A stretch of 64,000 nt of DNA from Gemmatimonadetes bacterium bin94 (GCA_002238865.1 MPNE01000014.1:23799-87798), one strand, 5' to 3'; counted from the first letter of the stretch, positions 44,701-53,358 are shown. Translations and numbers: made by a program. Notes: generated by a model not told the origin, from the letters alone.

Positions 44701-45058
44701 GCTCGGCTCGCACGGCAACGAGGCCGGAATGGGAGCACAGTGGGAGATCTGGATGCTGGCGTCGGGCGGAATGACTCCGATGGAGACGCTCCGCGTCATC
44801 ACCCTCCACGGCGCGGAGGGCATCGGATTCGCTCAGGATCTGGGGTCGCTGGAGCCGGGCAAGCTCGCCGACCTCATCGTGCTGGACGCCAACCCTCTGG
44901 ACGACATCCAGAATACCAACACGATCCACTACGTCGTAAAGAACGGCGTGTTGTACGACGGCGATACCCTCGACGAGCTTTGGCCCGAGCAGAGGACCTT
45001 TCCGAAGTTTCCGTGGACCGTCGACGACGAACAGTACGAGGCATTGCGCAGACGATAG
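41795..45058 (+). CDS. TolB-propeller / amidohydrolase fusion protein (first copy)
   Basis: 1087 residues from the ATG at 41795, which has GGGAAGG upstream; an earlier ATG at 41759 is less likely. A signal peptide is followed by a long TolB/WD40-like propeller with repeated SPDG blocks (about 50-640) and an imidazolonepropionase-like amidohydrolase domain. The metal site starts with PGFIDIHAH near residue 730; IIEH-type and late Asp residues follow, and SLEPGKLADLIVLD closes the beta-sandwich. A CRGCGRNK cysteine pair interrupts the propeller near 475. Such proteins are predicted periplasmic di- or oligopeptidases or amide hydrolases. Close paralogue at 50164-53358. Confidence 0.88.
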   Translation: MRTSVTRAALCGATLLSLSLTGIATALLAQEAEPEDSANALPLKPGRTISFTTDEGTWINLDVSPDGQEIVFDLVGDLYLLPMEGGEARRITSGMAWDDMARFSPDGKQIAFISDRSGSDNLWLIGRDGTGLRAITTEVDFTLSSPAFTPDGEYIVARRFGSYPTPENYLTNVPLWMYHVEIGKGFEIYPKDGDRTTNTGPAFSPDGTLMYFSSHAGGYAGEQVTQYQVMEMNRSTGEARRITSGYGGGLRPIASPDGRYLVYATRRDAVTALRIRDLHTMEEEWLVASMQRDDQEGYAPNDILPGYAFTPDSRAVVFTGDGKIKRVDVATREVSVIPFTARVEQDAVPRLMVEQRIDDGPLPVRQLQWTNQSPDGRWLTFTAVGKAWVAELGGGAPRRLTDSQLREYAPAFSPDGRWIAFVARSDAEGAKLVRVPADGGSAVELTPPGGEYAGFSWSPGSDRIVYVGRRHASPTCRGCGRNKVAWISAEGGDEHRILDSVPSGMTVPQVVATARDGERVYFTEMGPRGPAVTFAAAPPRHLVSIRFDGTDKRTHAKLSNSTGQLSLSDARPSPDGKWLLVIDRENAYVSQLPEVGDGVDINLAAASVPLTQLTSEGANTIGWADGGRTVTWGFVNHFHRASLESVLAADSVGGFESEHFEIALSVPRAIPRGKLYLQGARIITMRGDEVIGEGDILIENNRIAAVGPSSSMDPPPDAQVMDVRGKTIVPGFIDIHAHPSTGAAIVPDEGWNIASHLAYGVTTTRNPSGGRGSFWWQELIEAGEVVGPRVYATANPFTTNNVNIKSYEDALRAVRRYKEQGAHSIKQYLQPRRIQRQWVRMAGEEVNITVTNEGAGDLKADFTMALDGFSGIEHSLGIVPLYKDAIEVFAQSGITYTPTLIVGYGGPAGEGYWRARWNMHDDEKLRRFTPHQSLDNEWRRKTVIVEEDYIIPLIARGVRDIVRAGGQAGLGSHGNEAGMGAQWEIWMLASGGMTPMETLRVITLHGAEGIGFAQDLGSLEPGKLADLIVLDANPLDDIQNTNTIHYVVKNGVLYDGDTLDELWPEQRTFPKFPWTVDDEQYEALRRR

Positions 45059-45075
45059 TGCACGCGCTTCCCTGA

Positions 45076-46425
45076 CTACCTCCGCACCAGCCGCGTCCTC
45101 GGGTACTGCGCGTACCACCCGAACCAGAAGGCGCGATGGGCGGGGAGCCGTTCCAGGCGCTCGCCCGCCGGCCCCACGAGGCCGCCTTCTTCAAGGGTCC
45201 ACGGCGCACCGTCCACGTCCCAGACCACGTCTACGCCATCCCAGCGGGCGAAGCGGTGGCCGGCGCCCTCGTAGACGCGGCTGGCCCCGCTCCGATCCGT
45301 CAGGACCACGAATTCCCTGCCACCGAGGGCGTCGTGGTACACGCGGTTTCTCCATAGGAAAGGCACCCAGATCGCGAGCTGCTCGTCGGGAGCCTCCGGA
45401 AACCGAAGGGCCAGGACTTCATCCTTGTTCGGCAGGCGACCATCCAGCTCCGGGACGCTGAACATCAGCCTGTCGGTGGCAAAGTAGTCCCGGTAGGCCA
45501 CCCCTTCGCCGTAGTCCCGTTCGTGTCCCGTGTCGAGTGACAGGACGAGGGTCTCGGGATGACGCCCGCGCCATTCGCCCCAGGTCGTGGTCACCACATG
45601 GCGCGGCTCGAGCCGGATTCCCCGGCCGACGAGGGGGCCGACGGCGGGCTCGCCCGCGAAGGTCGACCAGAGCGACCTCGTGGCGTGATCGTACATGAGC
45701 TTGTTGGAGCGGTAGAGGAACCCGCTCGTGCCCAGCTCGTGATGCACGCCTCCGAACACCGACCGATAGAGGATCATGGTCCCGCACAGGGTACAGTACA
45801 CCCCGGTGTAGTGCTCGCCCGCTATGGAGTCCTTGAACATCTCGTGCCAGGCGAGGATCCGCTTGGGATAGGCCCGCGTGTCGCCGTCGAGCGCAACGCC
45901 GAAGACGATGTTGTCGTCGTCCAGGTAGTCGGCTTCGGCGGCGGGGATCATCGCCGGATGGTCGAGGGGCGGAATGCCGTCGCGGGACACACCACCCCAC
46001 CGTATCTCATCGAGCCGTATGTTCGCGGGCGGGTCCTCGTCGAAGTACTCCACGAAGCTGGAGTCGAGCGTCGCGTAGAGTTCCGCCTTGAAAGCGGCGT
46101 ACTCGGGATGCGTGCCGGGATTGGTCCGCCATATCCACTGCCACCACGCTTCGAGATCTTGCCTCAGCCTCTGATCCGTCCCGCGCTCGAGTACCGAGAC
46201 GATCCGCCGTCGACTCTGCTCGTCCGGCACGTACCGCATCAACTCGACCAGGATTGACGCGTGCGCATCGTCCCAGTATTCCACGATCAACTGGTCCGCG
46301 GCGGCCATCTGCAGGCTGTCCCCCGAGACGAGGAGCCAGAAGGCCTCGAGCGGAGTGCGGGGGACCTGGCGCGAGGCGGCCGCCAGGAGCGTCGTACCGG
46401 CCAGCAGCAGGATGAATGCGCGCAT
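45076..46425 (-). CDS. Exported DUF3179 protein
   Basis: 449 residues from the ATG at 46425 (MRAFILLLAGTTLLAAAS is the signal peptide). An N-terminal helical extension of about 120 residues precedes the DUF3179 domain, whose key block is GVYCTLCGTMILY near residue 215; here a second Cys replaces the Thr of the usual YCPLTG, giving CTLC. The C-terminal AHRAFWFGWYAQYP is a conserved ending. It is convergent with the propeller/amidohydrolase and divergent from proC. Function unknown. Confidence 0.85.
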   Translation of the reverse strand: MRAFILLLAGTTLLAAASRQVPRTPLEAFWLLVSGDSLQMAAADQLIVEYWDDAHASILVELMRYVPDEQSRRRIVSVLERGTDQRLRQDLEAWWQWIWRTNPGTHPEYAAFKAELYATLDSSFVEYFDEDPPANIRLDEIRWGGVSRDGIPPLDHPAMIPAAEADYLDDDNIVFGVALDGDTRAYPKRILAWHEMFKDSIAGEHYTGVYCTLCGTMILYRSVFGGVHHELGTSGFLYRSNKLMYDHATRSLWSTFAGEPAVGPLVGRGIRLEPRHVVTTTWGEWRGRHPETLVLSLDTGHERDYGEGVAYRDYFATDRLMFSVPELDGRLPNKDEVLALRFPEAPDEQLAIWVPFLWRNRVYHDALGGREFVVLTDRSGASRVYEGAGHRFARWDGVDVVWDVDGAPWTLEEGGLVGPAGERLERLPAHRAFWFGWYAQYPRTRLVRR

Positions 46426-46505
46426 CGTCTTCCAATTGCGGAACACCGCCGTTCGCGCCGCTTTGTACATTGTTGGGACTCGACAACACATTGAGGAACT
46501 TCAGA

Positions 46506-47324
46506 ATGACAGAGATTAACAAAGTGGCGATCCTGGGCGGCGGCAACCTCGGCAGGGCGATCGCCAGGGGCCTCGTGACCTCGGGAGCCGTCAGCCCGGG
46601 GAAGGTGGCGATCACCAGACGACAGGTGGAGCTGCTCGATGACCTCGTGGATGAGGGCTTCCTCGCCCGCTCGGACAACCGCGGCGCCGCCATGGGCGCC
46701 GATGTCGTGATCGTAAGCGTCCAGCCGCAGCAGATGGAGGATCTGCTGGACGTCGTCGCACCCGTGCTTGACGCAGGGAAGCAGGTCGTGATCTCGACGG
46801 CCACCGGGGTATCGATCGCGGACATCCGACGTTGGGTCGGGCCCGAGATCCCGGTGGTTCGGGCCATGCCCAACCTCGGGATCGCGATCGGCGAGTCGAT
46901 GACCTGCCTGGCCGTGGACGACCCTACAACGGACGCCGCGCATGTCGGCAAGGCGCTCTTCGACACCATGGGCTCGACGCTCCTCATCCGCGAAGACCAA
47001 ATGACGTCGGCCACGGCCCTCTGCGCGTGCGGCATCGCCTTTTTCCTGCGGGCGATACGCGCCGCGTCCCAGGGCGGTATCGAGATCGGCTTTCACGCCG
47101 AGGACGCGCTTCAGCTCGCGTCGCAGACGGCGAAGGGGGCCGCCGCGCTGCTGCTCGCGAACCGAAATCACCCGGAGATGGAAATCGACAAGGTGACAAC
47201 CCCTCAGGGATGCACCATATCCGGGCTCAATGAGATGGAGAATCGCGGTTTCAGCTCGGCGATGGTACGGGGCATCATCAGGTCCGCCGACAAGGCCGGA
47301 GCCCTCTACCGTCCCGGGGAGTGA
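46506..47324 (+). CDS. proC: Pyrroline-5-carboxylate reductase
   Basis: 272-residue enzyme for the last step of proline synthesis, reducing 1-pyrroline-5-carboxylate with NAD(P)H in the cytosol. The N-terminal Rossmann site is VAILGGGNLGRAIARG; RAMPNLGIAIGESMT is the conserved middle block, and the dimerisation domain contains TTPQGCTISGLNEME in place of the common TSPGGTT. Upstream GAGGAA serves as ribosome-binding site. The gene stands alone and its 3' end overlaps vapC by 19 bases on the other strand. Confidence 0.92.
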   Translation: MTEINKVAILGGGNLGRAIARGLVTSGAVSPGKVAITRRQVELLDDLVDEGFLARSDNRGAAMGADVVIVSVQPQQMEDLLDVVAPVLDAGKQVVISTATGVSIADIRRWVGPEIPVVRAMPNLGIAIGESMTCLAVDDPTTDAAHVGKALFDTMGSTLLIREDQMTSATALCACGIAFFLRAIRAASQGGIEIGFHAEDALQLASQTAKGAAALLLANRNHPEMEIDKVTTPQGCTISGLNEMENRGFSSAMVRGIIRSADKAGALYRPGE

Positions 47325-47737
47325 CGTTCGATCCAGCAATCGGGAGTAAGCGCCCCGGCCCGTTCGATCAGCTCCCTGTCCCAGGACACGAGCTGACCCT
47401 CCGCTGCCCGCGCGACGGCGGCGTAGAGAGCGTCTCCCGCACGAAGGTAGTTTCGAGTCCCCAACTCGATGGCTCGTCGAAGCACCGCCCGGTTCACGGA
47501 GTACGTTGACATCCGGGGCGATTCGAGCATCTGACCGGTGAGGCTGCGACCGTGTTCGGCGCTCCGAAGACGACGGGCCAGCGCGCACGCGATTTCCAGT
47601 TTCGCGAACTCGGGCAGGACGATCGGGAGTTCCCGGGCCGCGACCCGGGACAAGAAGGCCCGGCTGGGTTCCGACATGCCATCCGTCGGATCCGCGGCCG
47701 AGACCCACACACTTGCGTCGATGACAAGAGCTGTCAC
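47306..47737 (-). CDS. vapC: VapC-type PIN-domain toxin
   Basis: 143-residue PIN-domain ribonuclease. The four acidic active-site residues are in place: Asp7 (VIDASVW), Glu48 (KLEIACA), Asp102 (AGDALYA) and Asp120 (SWDREL). VapC toxins cut tRNA or rRNA when freed from their antitoxin. The start overlaps the vapB stop (ATGA), the standard coupling for such pairs, and the end overlaps proC. The intact motifs suggest an active toxin. Confidence 0.9.
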   Translation of the reverse strand: MTALVIDASVWVSAADPTDGMSEPSRAFLSRVAARELPIVLPEFAKLEIACALARRLRSAEHGRSLTGQMLESPRMSTYSVNRAVLRRAIELGTRNYLRAGDALYAAVARAAEGQLVSWDRELIERAGALTPDCWIERHSPGR

Positions 47738-48000
47738 TTCGGCTCAAGGCGGTTCCGGTCCGCCTCCAACTCCTCCCTCGCGGAACGGCCGGTCGGCGCC
47801 CGTTTGATCGCTTCGTCGGCCGCTTCCAGCCAGGAGCGAAGCCAGGCTGAAGAAGCCTGGTGGGCTTCCCCGCTCTCCCCGTCGCTCAACCAGCGCCGAT
47901 AGAGCTGCGTCGTGACTTCACGAACGGTTACCCCCCGCAGCGCTGCCTCCGCCTTGACCTGCCTGTACAGATCATCCGGTATATCGATGGTCGCTTTCAT
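47734..48000 (-). CDS. vapB: VapB-type ribbon-helix-helix antitoxin
   Basis: 88-residue antitoxin. The N-terminal ribbon-helix-helix DNA-binding fold is MKATIDIPDDLYRQVK, then a helix rich in Arg; the C-terminal 40 residues (SSAWLRSWLEAADEA onward) should wrap the toxin. RHH antitoxins repress their own promoter as a toxin complex. The upstream repeats at 48013-48027 fit that. The predicted promoter lies so close to the ATG that the mRNA may be leaderless. Confidence 0.88.
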   Translation of the reverse strand: MKATIDIPDDLYRQVKAEAALRGVTVREVTTQLYRRWLSDGESGEAHQASSAWLRSWLEAADEAIKRAPTGRSAREELEADRNRLEPK

Positions 48001-48006
48001 GTGACC

Positions 48007-48036
48007 ATGCTAACCGTATTACCGTATACCTGTCAA
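48007..48036 (-). promoter_or_regulatory. Putative vapBC promoter with operator-like repeats
   Basis: On the minus strand a perfect -35 TTGACA (48036-48031) is followed 18 bases later by TAGCAT (48012-48007), a 4-of-6 match to the -10. The spacer holds two copies of ATACGGT (plus-strand ACCGTAT at 48013-48019 and 48021-48027), a natural site for VapB. The -10 ends seven bases from the ATG, implying a very short or absent leader. Confidence 0.55.
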
Positions 48037-48169
48037 TCCGCCTGGCATCCGCCACACCCTTCTTCCTGTCGCGCGACCGCGCCGGGAACCTTAGTCTGTC
48101 TGGAGGGACGCGGTCATCGTCGCCGCGTCCCCGAAGGACCCGCGCAGACCCACCGAAGGAGCCGCAAGA

Positions 48170-49570
48170 ATGACCACGCGCCGCTTGCCCGACCGAGTTC
48201 GGACCGCCTGCCTCGCCACCCTCGCCGTCGCCCTGCCCGCGCTGTGGGCCGCCGCCTCCTTCGCCTCGCCCGCGACCGCGCAGGAGGGGCCCACGAAGGA
48301 CAACACATCCAACCTGCAGCGCCTGAAGCACGTCCCGCTCGAGGTGGGCCCCCAGTTCAGCCGCTCGGACGTCGAGATCGAGCAGGAGCTCAGCCGCCCG
48401 TTCATCTACGCCAGCCGGATCATGAACCCGACCTTCGGCTTCGACGTCATCTCGATCGAGGACCCGAACAACGCCGAGGTGATCTACGAGTGGCGGATCG
48501 AGGACGCCGAGCTGCACGTCGGACTCGGCGCCATGGACCCCAAGTACTTCAAGCACGACGGACGCTACTACCTGGTGCAGTCCATGCAGTTCGCGCCCGG
48601 CGGGCCGGACGTCGACCTCGGCGCGGTCGTCTTCGACGTGACCTCGCTGCCGGACGTCGCCGGGATCCGGGAGGTCGGCCGGATGCGCGCCCCGGACACC
48701 CCGGGCGGGTTCCACAACATCTTCATGTACAAGCACTCGTCGGGCGCCCCGCTGCTCTTCGCCACCACGAGCGGCCAGCACGCCAACGTCTACGACATGT
48801 CGCTGTTCATCCAGGGCGACAGCGCGCAGGGGCTGGTGGGACGGATGCCGTGGCCATCGACCGCAACGCCCTCACCCTACGGGATGCTCCAGGGCTACCA
48901 CGACTTCTACGTGGCCTTCGACCACTCCACGGGCAGGGACATGGCCTACGGGGCGGGGCTGGACGGCTACTACGTGTATGACGTGACCGACCCCTCCGCG
49001 CCCGTCCTGGAGACGTCGATCGTCGGAGTGCTGGGCGTCCAGCTGGCCCACACGATGAGCGCCACCCCGGACCACAAGTACGCGGTCGGTCAGACCGAGT
49101 ACCTCTATTCGCCGGTGCGCCTCTACGACCTGCAACCCGGGCTCTCGGGAGAGGTCGAGACCATCAACGAGGAGATGTCGGTGTGGACGCCCAACTGGAA
49201 GGGGTTCACGCACAACCACGAGATGCGCTGGCCGTACGTCTTCGTGTCGTCGTTCGAGGACGGACTCTACGTCTTCAACATGAGAGACCCGGCGAATCCC
49301 TCGACGGTCGGTTACTTCGACACCTTCCACGGAACCCCGCGCCGCGGACTCGACCCCCGCACCCTGGGCGAAGGCGACACCGGATTCAACGGTGCCTGGG
49401 GGATCGACGTGCGCAACGCCGACGGACTCATTGTCGTGAGCGACTTCACCACCGGTGTCCATCTGATGAAGCTCGACGGCTTTGATGGCTGGAACGGCTC
49501 CGACTGGGGGATGCCGAACGTGTCCAGCGTTCAGGACTGGGACAATGCGCCCCGGCGGGTGATTCCGTAG
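48170..49570 (+). CDS. Exported LVIVD-repeat beta-propeller protein
   Basis: 466-residue secreted protein with a signal peptide ending SPATAQ. It contains LVIVD-type propeller repeats such as FDVISIEDPNNAEVI, YVYDVTDPSAPVLE, LYVFNMRDPANPSTV and a late LIVVSDFTTGVHLM. Such propellers bind ligands or partner proteins at the surface; no enzyme motif is seen. The following two genes (unknown exported protein, propeller/amidohydrolase) lie 10 and 19 bases on, so the three probably form one operon. Confidence 0.82.
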   Translation: MTTRRLPDRVRTACLATLAVALPALWAAASFASPATAQEGPTKDNTSNLQRLKHVPLEVGPQFSRSDVEIEQELSRPFIYASRIMNPTFGFDVISIEDPNNAEVIYEWRIEDAELHVGLGAMDPKYFKHDGRYYLVQSMQFAPGGPDVDLGAVVFDVTSLPDVAGIREVGRMRAPDTPGGFHNIFMYKHSSGAPLLFATTSGQHANVYDMSLFIQGDSAQGLVGRMPWPSTATPSPYGMLQGYHDFYVAFDHSTGRDMAYGAGLDGYYVYDVTDPSAPVLETSIVGVLGVQLAHTMSATPDHKYAVGQTEYLYSPVRLYDLQPGLSGEVETINEEMSVWTPNWKGFTHNHEMRWPYVFVSSFEDGLYVFNMRDPANPSTVGYFDTFHGTPRRGLDPRTLGEGDTGFNGAWGIDVRNADGLIVVSDFTTGVHLMKLDGFDGWNGSDWGMPNVSSVQDWDNAPRRVIP

Positions 49571-49580
49571 GAGAAGAGGG

Positions 49581-50144
49581 TTGAGAGGGCGACCGCGGCT
49601 CCGGCTCCGCCACCTTGGCGTGCTTGTGGGCGCGGCCCTGGTCGATACCGCCGTCATGGCCCAGGCCACGGCCCAACCCGTGGTCCCCCCGTGCGAGCCC
49701 GTCCTGGACCACGCCACCGCGGAAGTCTCGGAATTCGCTCGCTTCAACCTTGGGCCCGCCCCGGGCCAGGAGGGCTGCGGCCTGGCTGAAGTGGTGGGCG
49801 CGTGGTCGCCCTTCGGCCTCGCCGTCATGCGCTCGGGCCACCTCGCGCAGCAGTTGCGCCTCGTCCTCGATCTTCCGCCGGTCGAGGGCCGGGCCCGCTA
49901 CGTAGCCTGGGTGGCCACGCCCGCCCTGGACCGGATCGAATCCCTCGGCACGGTGACCGCGCGGGAGCCCTTCACGGTCCCGGTTCACTGGAACAAGATG
50001 GTGATCGTGGTGAGTCGCGAGGACGGGCTCCCGGCAGCCGACGCGCCGCGCTGGAGCGGCCCCGTGGTGCTCCTGGGGCGTTCCCGGAGCGCACTCCTGC
50101 AGAACCTGATGGGGCACTCGATCTTCCGAAGGGCGGAAATGTAA
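49581..50144 (+). CDS. Exported protein of unknown function
   Basis: 187 residues from a TTG at 49581 with AGGAG at 49569-49573. A signal peptide (HLGVLVGAALVDTAVMAQ) is followed by a domain whose pattern HLAQQLRLVLDLPPVEGRARYVAWVAT (here split for reading) and KMVIVVSREDG faintly recalls the RskA-type anti-sigma C-terminal domain; the match is weak. Two cysteines (PPCEPV and EGCGLAE) could form a disulfide. It lies between the LVIVD and propeller/amidohydrolase genes. I do not recognise the family. Confidence 0.6.
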   Translation: MRGRPRLRLRHLGVLVGAALVDTAVMAQATAQPVVPPCEPVLDHATAEVSEFARFNLGPAPGQEGCGLAEVVGAWSPFGLAVMRSGHLAQQLRLVLDLPPVEGRARYVAWVATPALDRIESLGTVTAREPFTVPVHWNKMVIVVSREDGLPAADAPRWSGPVVLLGRSRSALLQNLMGHSIFRRAEM

Positions 50145-50163
50145 CCACGAAAGCAGCCATCCC

Positions 50164-53100
50164 ATGAAGACCTTCCCGCACATCGTATTGGCGGCGGTGC
50201 TCGCCACCGCGTCCCCGCCCCTGCTTGCACAAGAAGCCGCCGAGGCATCCGACACCGCGAAGGCCGAAGCCAAACCGGATCCCGGACCGCTGCGCACGAT
50301 CCGGTTCGAGGTGGACGAGGGCACCTGGATGTTCCTCGATGTCTCTCCAGATGGGAGCACGATCCTCTTCGACCTCCTTGGCGATCTCCATACGGTTCCG
50401 ATCGGTGGGGGAGATGCCCGCGTTCTCCTCGGCGGCCGCGACTGGGATCAGATGCCCCGCTACTCTCCCGACGGCGACAGGATCGCCTTCATCAGCGATC
50501 GCGACGGCATGATGAACCTCTGGACCGTCAACGCAGACGGCTCCGACCCGAAGCAGTACAGCAAGGCCCGCACCGATCCTCACCTCTCTCCCTTCTGGAC
50601 GCCGGACGGGCAGATCCTCGTACGGAAGGAGGGCGAGCTCTGGCTGTACTACCCGGACGGCGGAAGCGGCTTCAAGGTCGAGATCGAGGGGTCGATTCAG
50701 GGACCCGGCATCTCGCCCGACGGGCGCTACATCTTCTACAGCACCTCGGCACCGGGACCGGGCGGGCCACCGTCATCCAGCCTCCATCGCTTCGATCGCA
50801 TGACCGCCCAGACGATCCCGCTCGGGTCGGGCGTCCGTCCCCAGATCTCTCCTGACGGGCGCCTGATGGTCTATGCCCGCAGGCAGGATCACCTGGTAGC
50901 GCTGCGGGTCCGGGATCTGGTGACCGGGACTGACCGCCAGCTCGTCTCCTCGATCACGCCGATCTCGAGACGCGGCAGCCAGGACGTGCTTCCGGGCTAC
51001 GCGTTCACCCCGGACGGCTCAAGCGTGGTCATCACCATCGATGGCAAGATCAAGCGGGTGGACGTGCAGAGTGGCGCCGTGCAGGACATTCCCTTCCGGG
51101 CCGAGGTATCTCAGGAGGTTGCCGAGCAGATCCTGACGCCCATGCGCCAGCCCGACGACGACCTCGAAGTCAACGTTCTGCGCTACCCGTCGATCTCGCC
51201 GGACGGCGAGAGGATGGTCTTCAGCGCGCTGGGGAAGCTCTACGTCACCGACCTTCCGGATGGCACACCGCGGCGTCTCACGGACGCCGACGAGCGGGAA
51301 TACATGCCGGCCTTCTCGCCCGATGGCCGCTCCATCGCGTACGTCACCTGGGCCGACACCGCCTACGGACATGTGAAGGTGATCCCCGCGTCCGGCGGCA
51401 GCACACGCACGCTGTCGGTCCACCCCGGCCGCTACTCGAGCCCCACCTGGTCGAATGACGGGATGAAGATCGCGTTCGCGCGCGGGGGGCAGGGTGGCGT
51501 CGAACTGCTGGGAGACGAGCCGCACGATCAGGACTACTTCGAATTCTTCTGGGTCCCCTCGGCGGGCGGCGACCCGCAGCTGATCACCACGACGATCCCG
51601 AGTCGCCTGCGGGGCTTCCCGATGCGCTACTACCCGGTGATCGCCTTCAACCCTGACGGCACACGACTCTTCTTCAGCGAGTGGGAGCGCGGAAGCACGC
51701 CACAGCAGCCGTCGCAGACGACGCTGTACTCGGTTCGGCTGGACGGCTTCGACAGGAAGGGACATCTGAAGTTCAACGCCTTCGACGAGGTGCTGCCCTC
51801 GCCGGACGGAAGACGCGTCGCCTACGTGCGCCGGGCGCAGGTCTGGGTCTCGGATCTGCCGCAGTATCCGACCCAGGTGGTCAATCTGAACTTCGAGAAC
51901 CCCTCGATCCCGCTGAAGCAACTCACCAGACAGGGCGGCAACTACGTCGGCTGGCTCGGCAGCGACACGGTCACCTGGCTCTTCACCAACCAGCTCTACC
52001 GGCAGGACGTAGAGGCGGACTCGGCCGAGCAGGTGGCGGAGGTCCGGCTCACGGTCCCGCGCGCGCGCCCCGAGGGCAGGATCGCATTCACCAACGCTCG
52101 GATCATCACGATGCGGGGTGACGAGGTGATCGAAGGCGCGACGATCGTGGTGGACCGGAACCGCATTGTCGCCGTTGGGCAAGATGTCCCGGTGCCTTCG
52201 GATGCCGTGGTCGTCGATGCATCCGGAAAGACGATCATGCCGGGGCTAATCGACTCGCACGCCCACCTGCACTACTCCTCCTTCGAGCTGTTCCCTCAGC
52301 AGAAGTGGGAGTACATCGCGAATCTCGCCTACGGTGTCACCTCGACCTTCGATCCCTCGGCGCACAACATCGACGTCTTCTCGCAGTCCGAAATGGTGGA
52401 GGCAGGCGAGATGCTGGGGCCCCGCATCTACTCGACCGGAGATGTGATCTACGGGACGGAAAGGAACTTCCCCGTGGTGTACGAAAACATCAAGGGCATC
52501 GATGCGGCGCGGGACGTGGTCAAGCGCTACAAGGCCTACAACCCGGCGATGCTGAAGGAGTACATGCAGCTCCGGCGCGACGAGCGGCAGTGGATCAAGC
52601 AGGCGGCGCGCGAGGAGGGGGTCCGGCTGACCTCCGAGGGCGGGGGCGACCTGGTGCGCGACCTGACGCTGGCGCTCGACGGGTATACCGCGGTCGAGCA
52701 TACGCTCCCGCTGACGCCCTTGCACGACGACGTGATCGAACTCGTGGCGCGCACCGGGCTCCACTACACCCCCACGCTCATCGTGGCGTACCTCGGATCC
52801 AACGTCATCCAGTACTTCGAGGAGTTCGAGAACATCCACGAGGATCCGAAGATCCGGCGCTTCACACCGGAGGGGAACGTCGACGCCTCCCGCTACTGGA
52901 GGCACGTGCCCGAAGAGGAGCTGGACTTCATCGACGGGGCCGCCGATGGGCGCAAGGTCGTCGAACGCGGCGGGTACGTAACGGTGGGAGCGCACGGGAA
53001 CCGTCAGGGAGTCGGGATGCAGTGGGAGCTCTGGACCTTCGTGATGGGGGGATTCACGCCGCTCGAGGCCATTCGTGCCGCGACCTACGACGGCGCCCTC

Positions 53101-53358
53101 AAGATCGGCTACGAACGGGACCTTGGTTCGCTGGAGCCCGGCAAGCTCGCCGACTTCCTCGTGCTGCACGACAATCCCCTGGAGGAGATCAGGAACACCG
53201 GGAAGATCTGGTACGTCGTCAAGAACGGCTTCGTGCGGGACGGGGAGTCGATGACGCAGGTCTGGCCCGAACGCAACGCGCTTCATCGCTTCCACTGGCA
53301 GACCGATGAGGAGATGCGGCGGTGGTCGGCACCCGCTCCGGAGGCGTTGAGACGATGA
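50164..53358 (+). CDS. TolB-propeller / amidohydrolase fusion protein (second copy)
   Basis: 1064-residue paralogue of the protein at 41795. A signal peptide (LAAVLATASPPLLAQ) precedes the shared opening block DEGTWMFLDVSPDG, a propeller with many SPDG repeats, and an amidohydrolase domain with PGLIDSHAH near residue 695, a bridging region VKRYKAYNPAMLKEYMQ, and SLEPGKLADFLVLHDNP near the end. The second metal-site residue context (HAHLHYSS) differs from that of the first copy. Likely periplasmic hydrolase of peptides or amides; substrate unknown. Confidence 0.88.
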   Translation: MKTFPHIVLAAVLATASPPLLAQEAAEASDTAKAEAKPDPGPLRTIRFEVDEGTWMFLDVSPDGSTILFDLLGDLHTVPIGGGDARVLLGGRDWDQMPRYSPDGDRIAFISDRDGMMNLWTVNADGSDPKQYSKARTDPHLSPFWTPDGQILVRKEGELWLYYPDGGSGFKVEIEGSIQGPGISPDGRYIFYSTSAPGPGGPPSSSLHRFDRMTAQTIPLGSGVRPQISPDGRLMVYARRQDHLVALRVRDLVTGTDRQLVSSITPISRRGSQDVLPGYAFTPDGSSVVITIDGKIKRVDVQSGAVQDIPFRAEVSQEVAEQILTPMRQPDDDLEVNVLRYPSISPDGERMVFSALGKLYVTDLPDGTPRRLTDADEREYMPAFSPDGRSIAYVTWADTAYGHVKVIPASGGSTRTLSVHPGRYSSPTWSNDGMKIAFARGGQGGVELLGDEPHDQDYFEFFWVPSAGGDPQLITTTIPSRLRGFPMRYYPVIAFNPDGTRLFFSEWERGSTPQQPSQTTLYSVRLDGFDRKGHLKFNAFDEVLPSPDGRRVAYVRRAQVWVSDLPQYPTQVVNLNFENPSIPLKQLTRQGGNYVGWLGSDTVTWLFTNQLYRQDVEADSAEQVAEVRLTVPRARPEGRIAFTNARIITMRGDEVIEGATIVVDRNRIVAVGQDVPVPSDAVVVDASGKTIMPGLIDSHAHLHYSSFELFPQQKWEYIANLAYGVTSTFDPSAHNIDVFSQSEMVEAGEMLGPRIYSTGDVIYGTERNFPVVYENIKGIDAARDVVKRYKAYNPAMLKEYMQLRRDERQWIKQAAREEGVRLTSEGGGDLVRDLTLALDGYTAVEHTLPLTPLHDDVIELVARTGLHYTPTLIVAYLGSNVIQYFEEFENIHEDPKIRRFTPEGNVDASRYWRHVPEEELDFIDGAADGRKVVERGGYVTVGAHGNRQGVGMQWELWTFVMGGFTPLEAIRAATYDGALKIGYERDLGSLEPGKLADFLVLHDNPLEEIRNTGKIWYVVKNGFVRDGESMTQVWPERNALHRFHWQTDEEMRRWSAPAPEALRR

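Noticed and set aside
46471..46488. TGTTG/CAACA inverted repeat before proC
   Set aside because: Only 5-base arms, not extended by flanking bases; too weak to call an operator.
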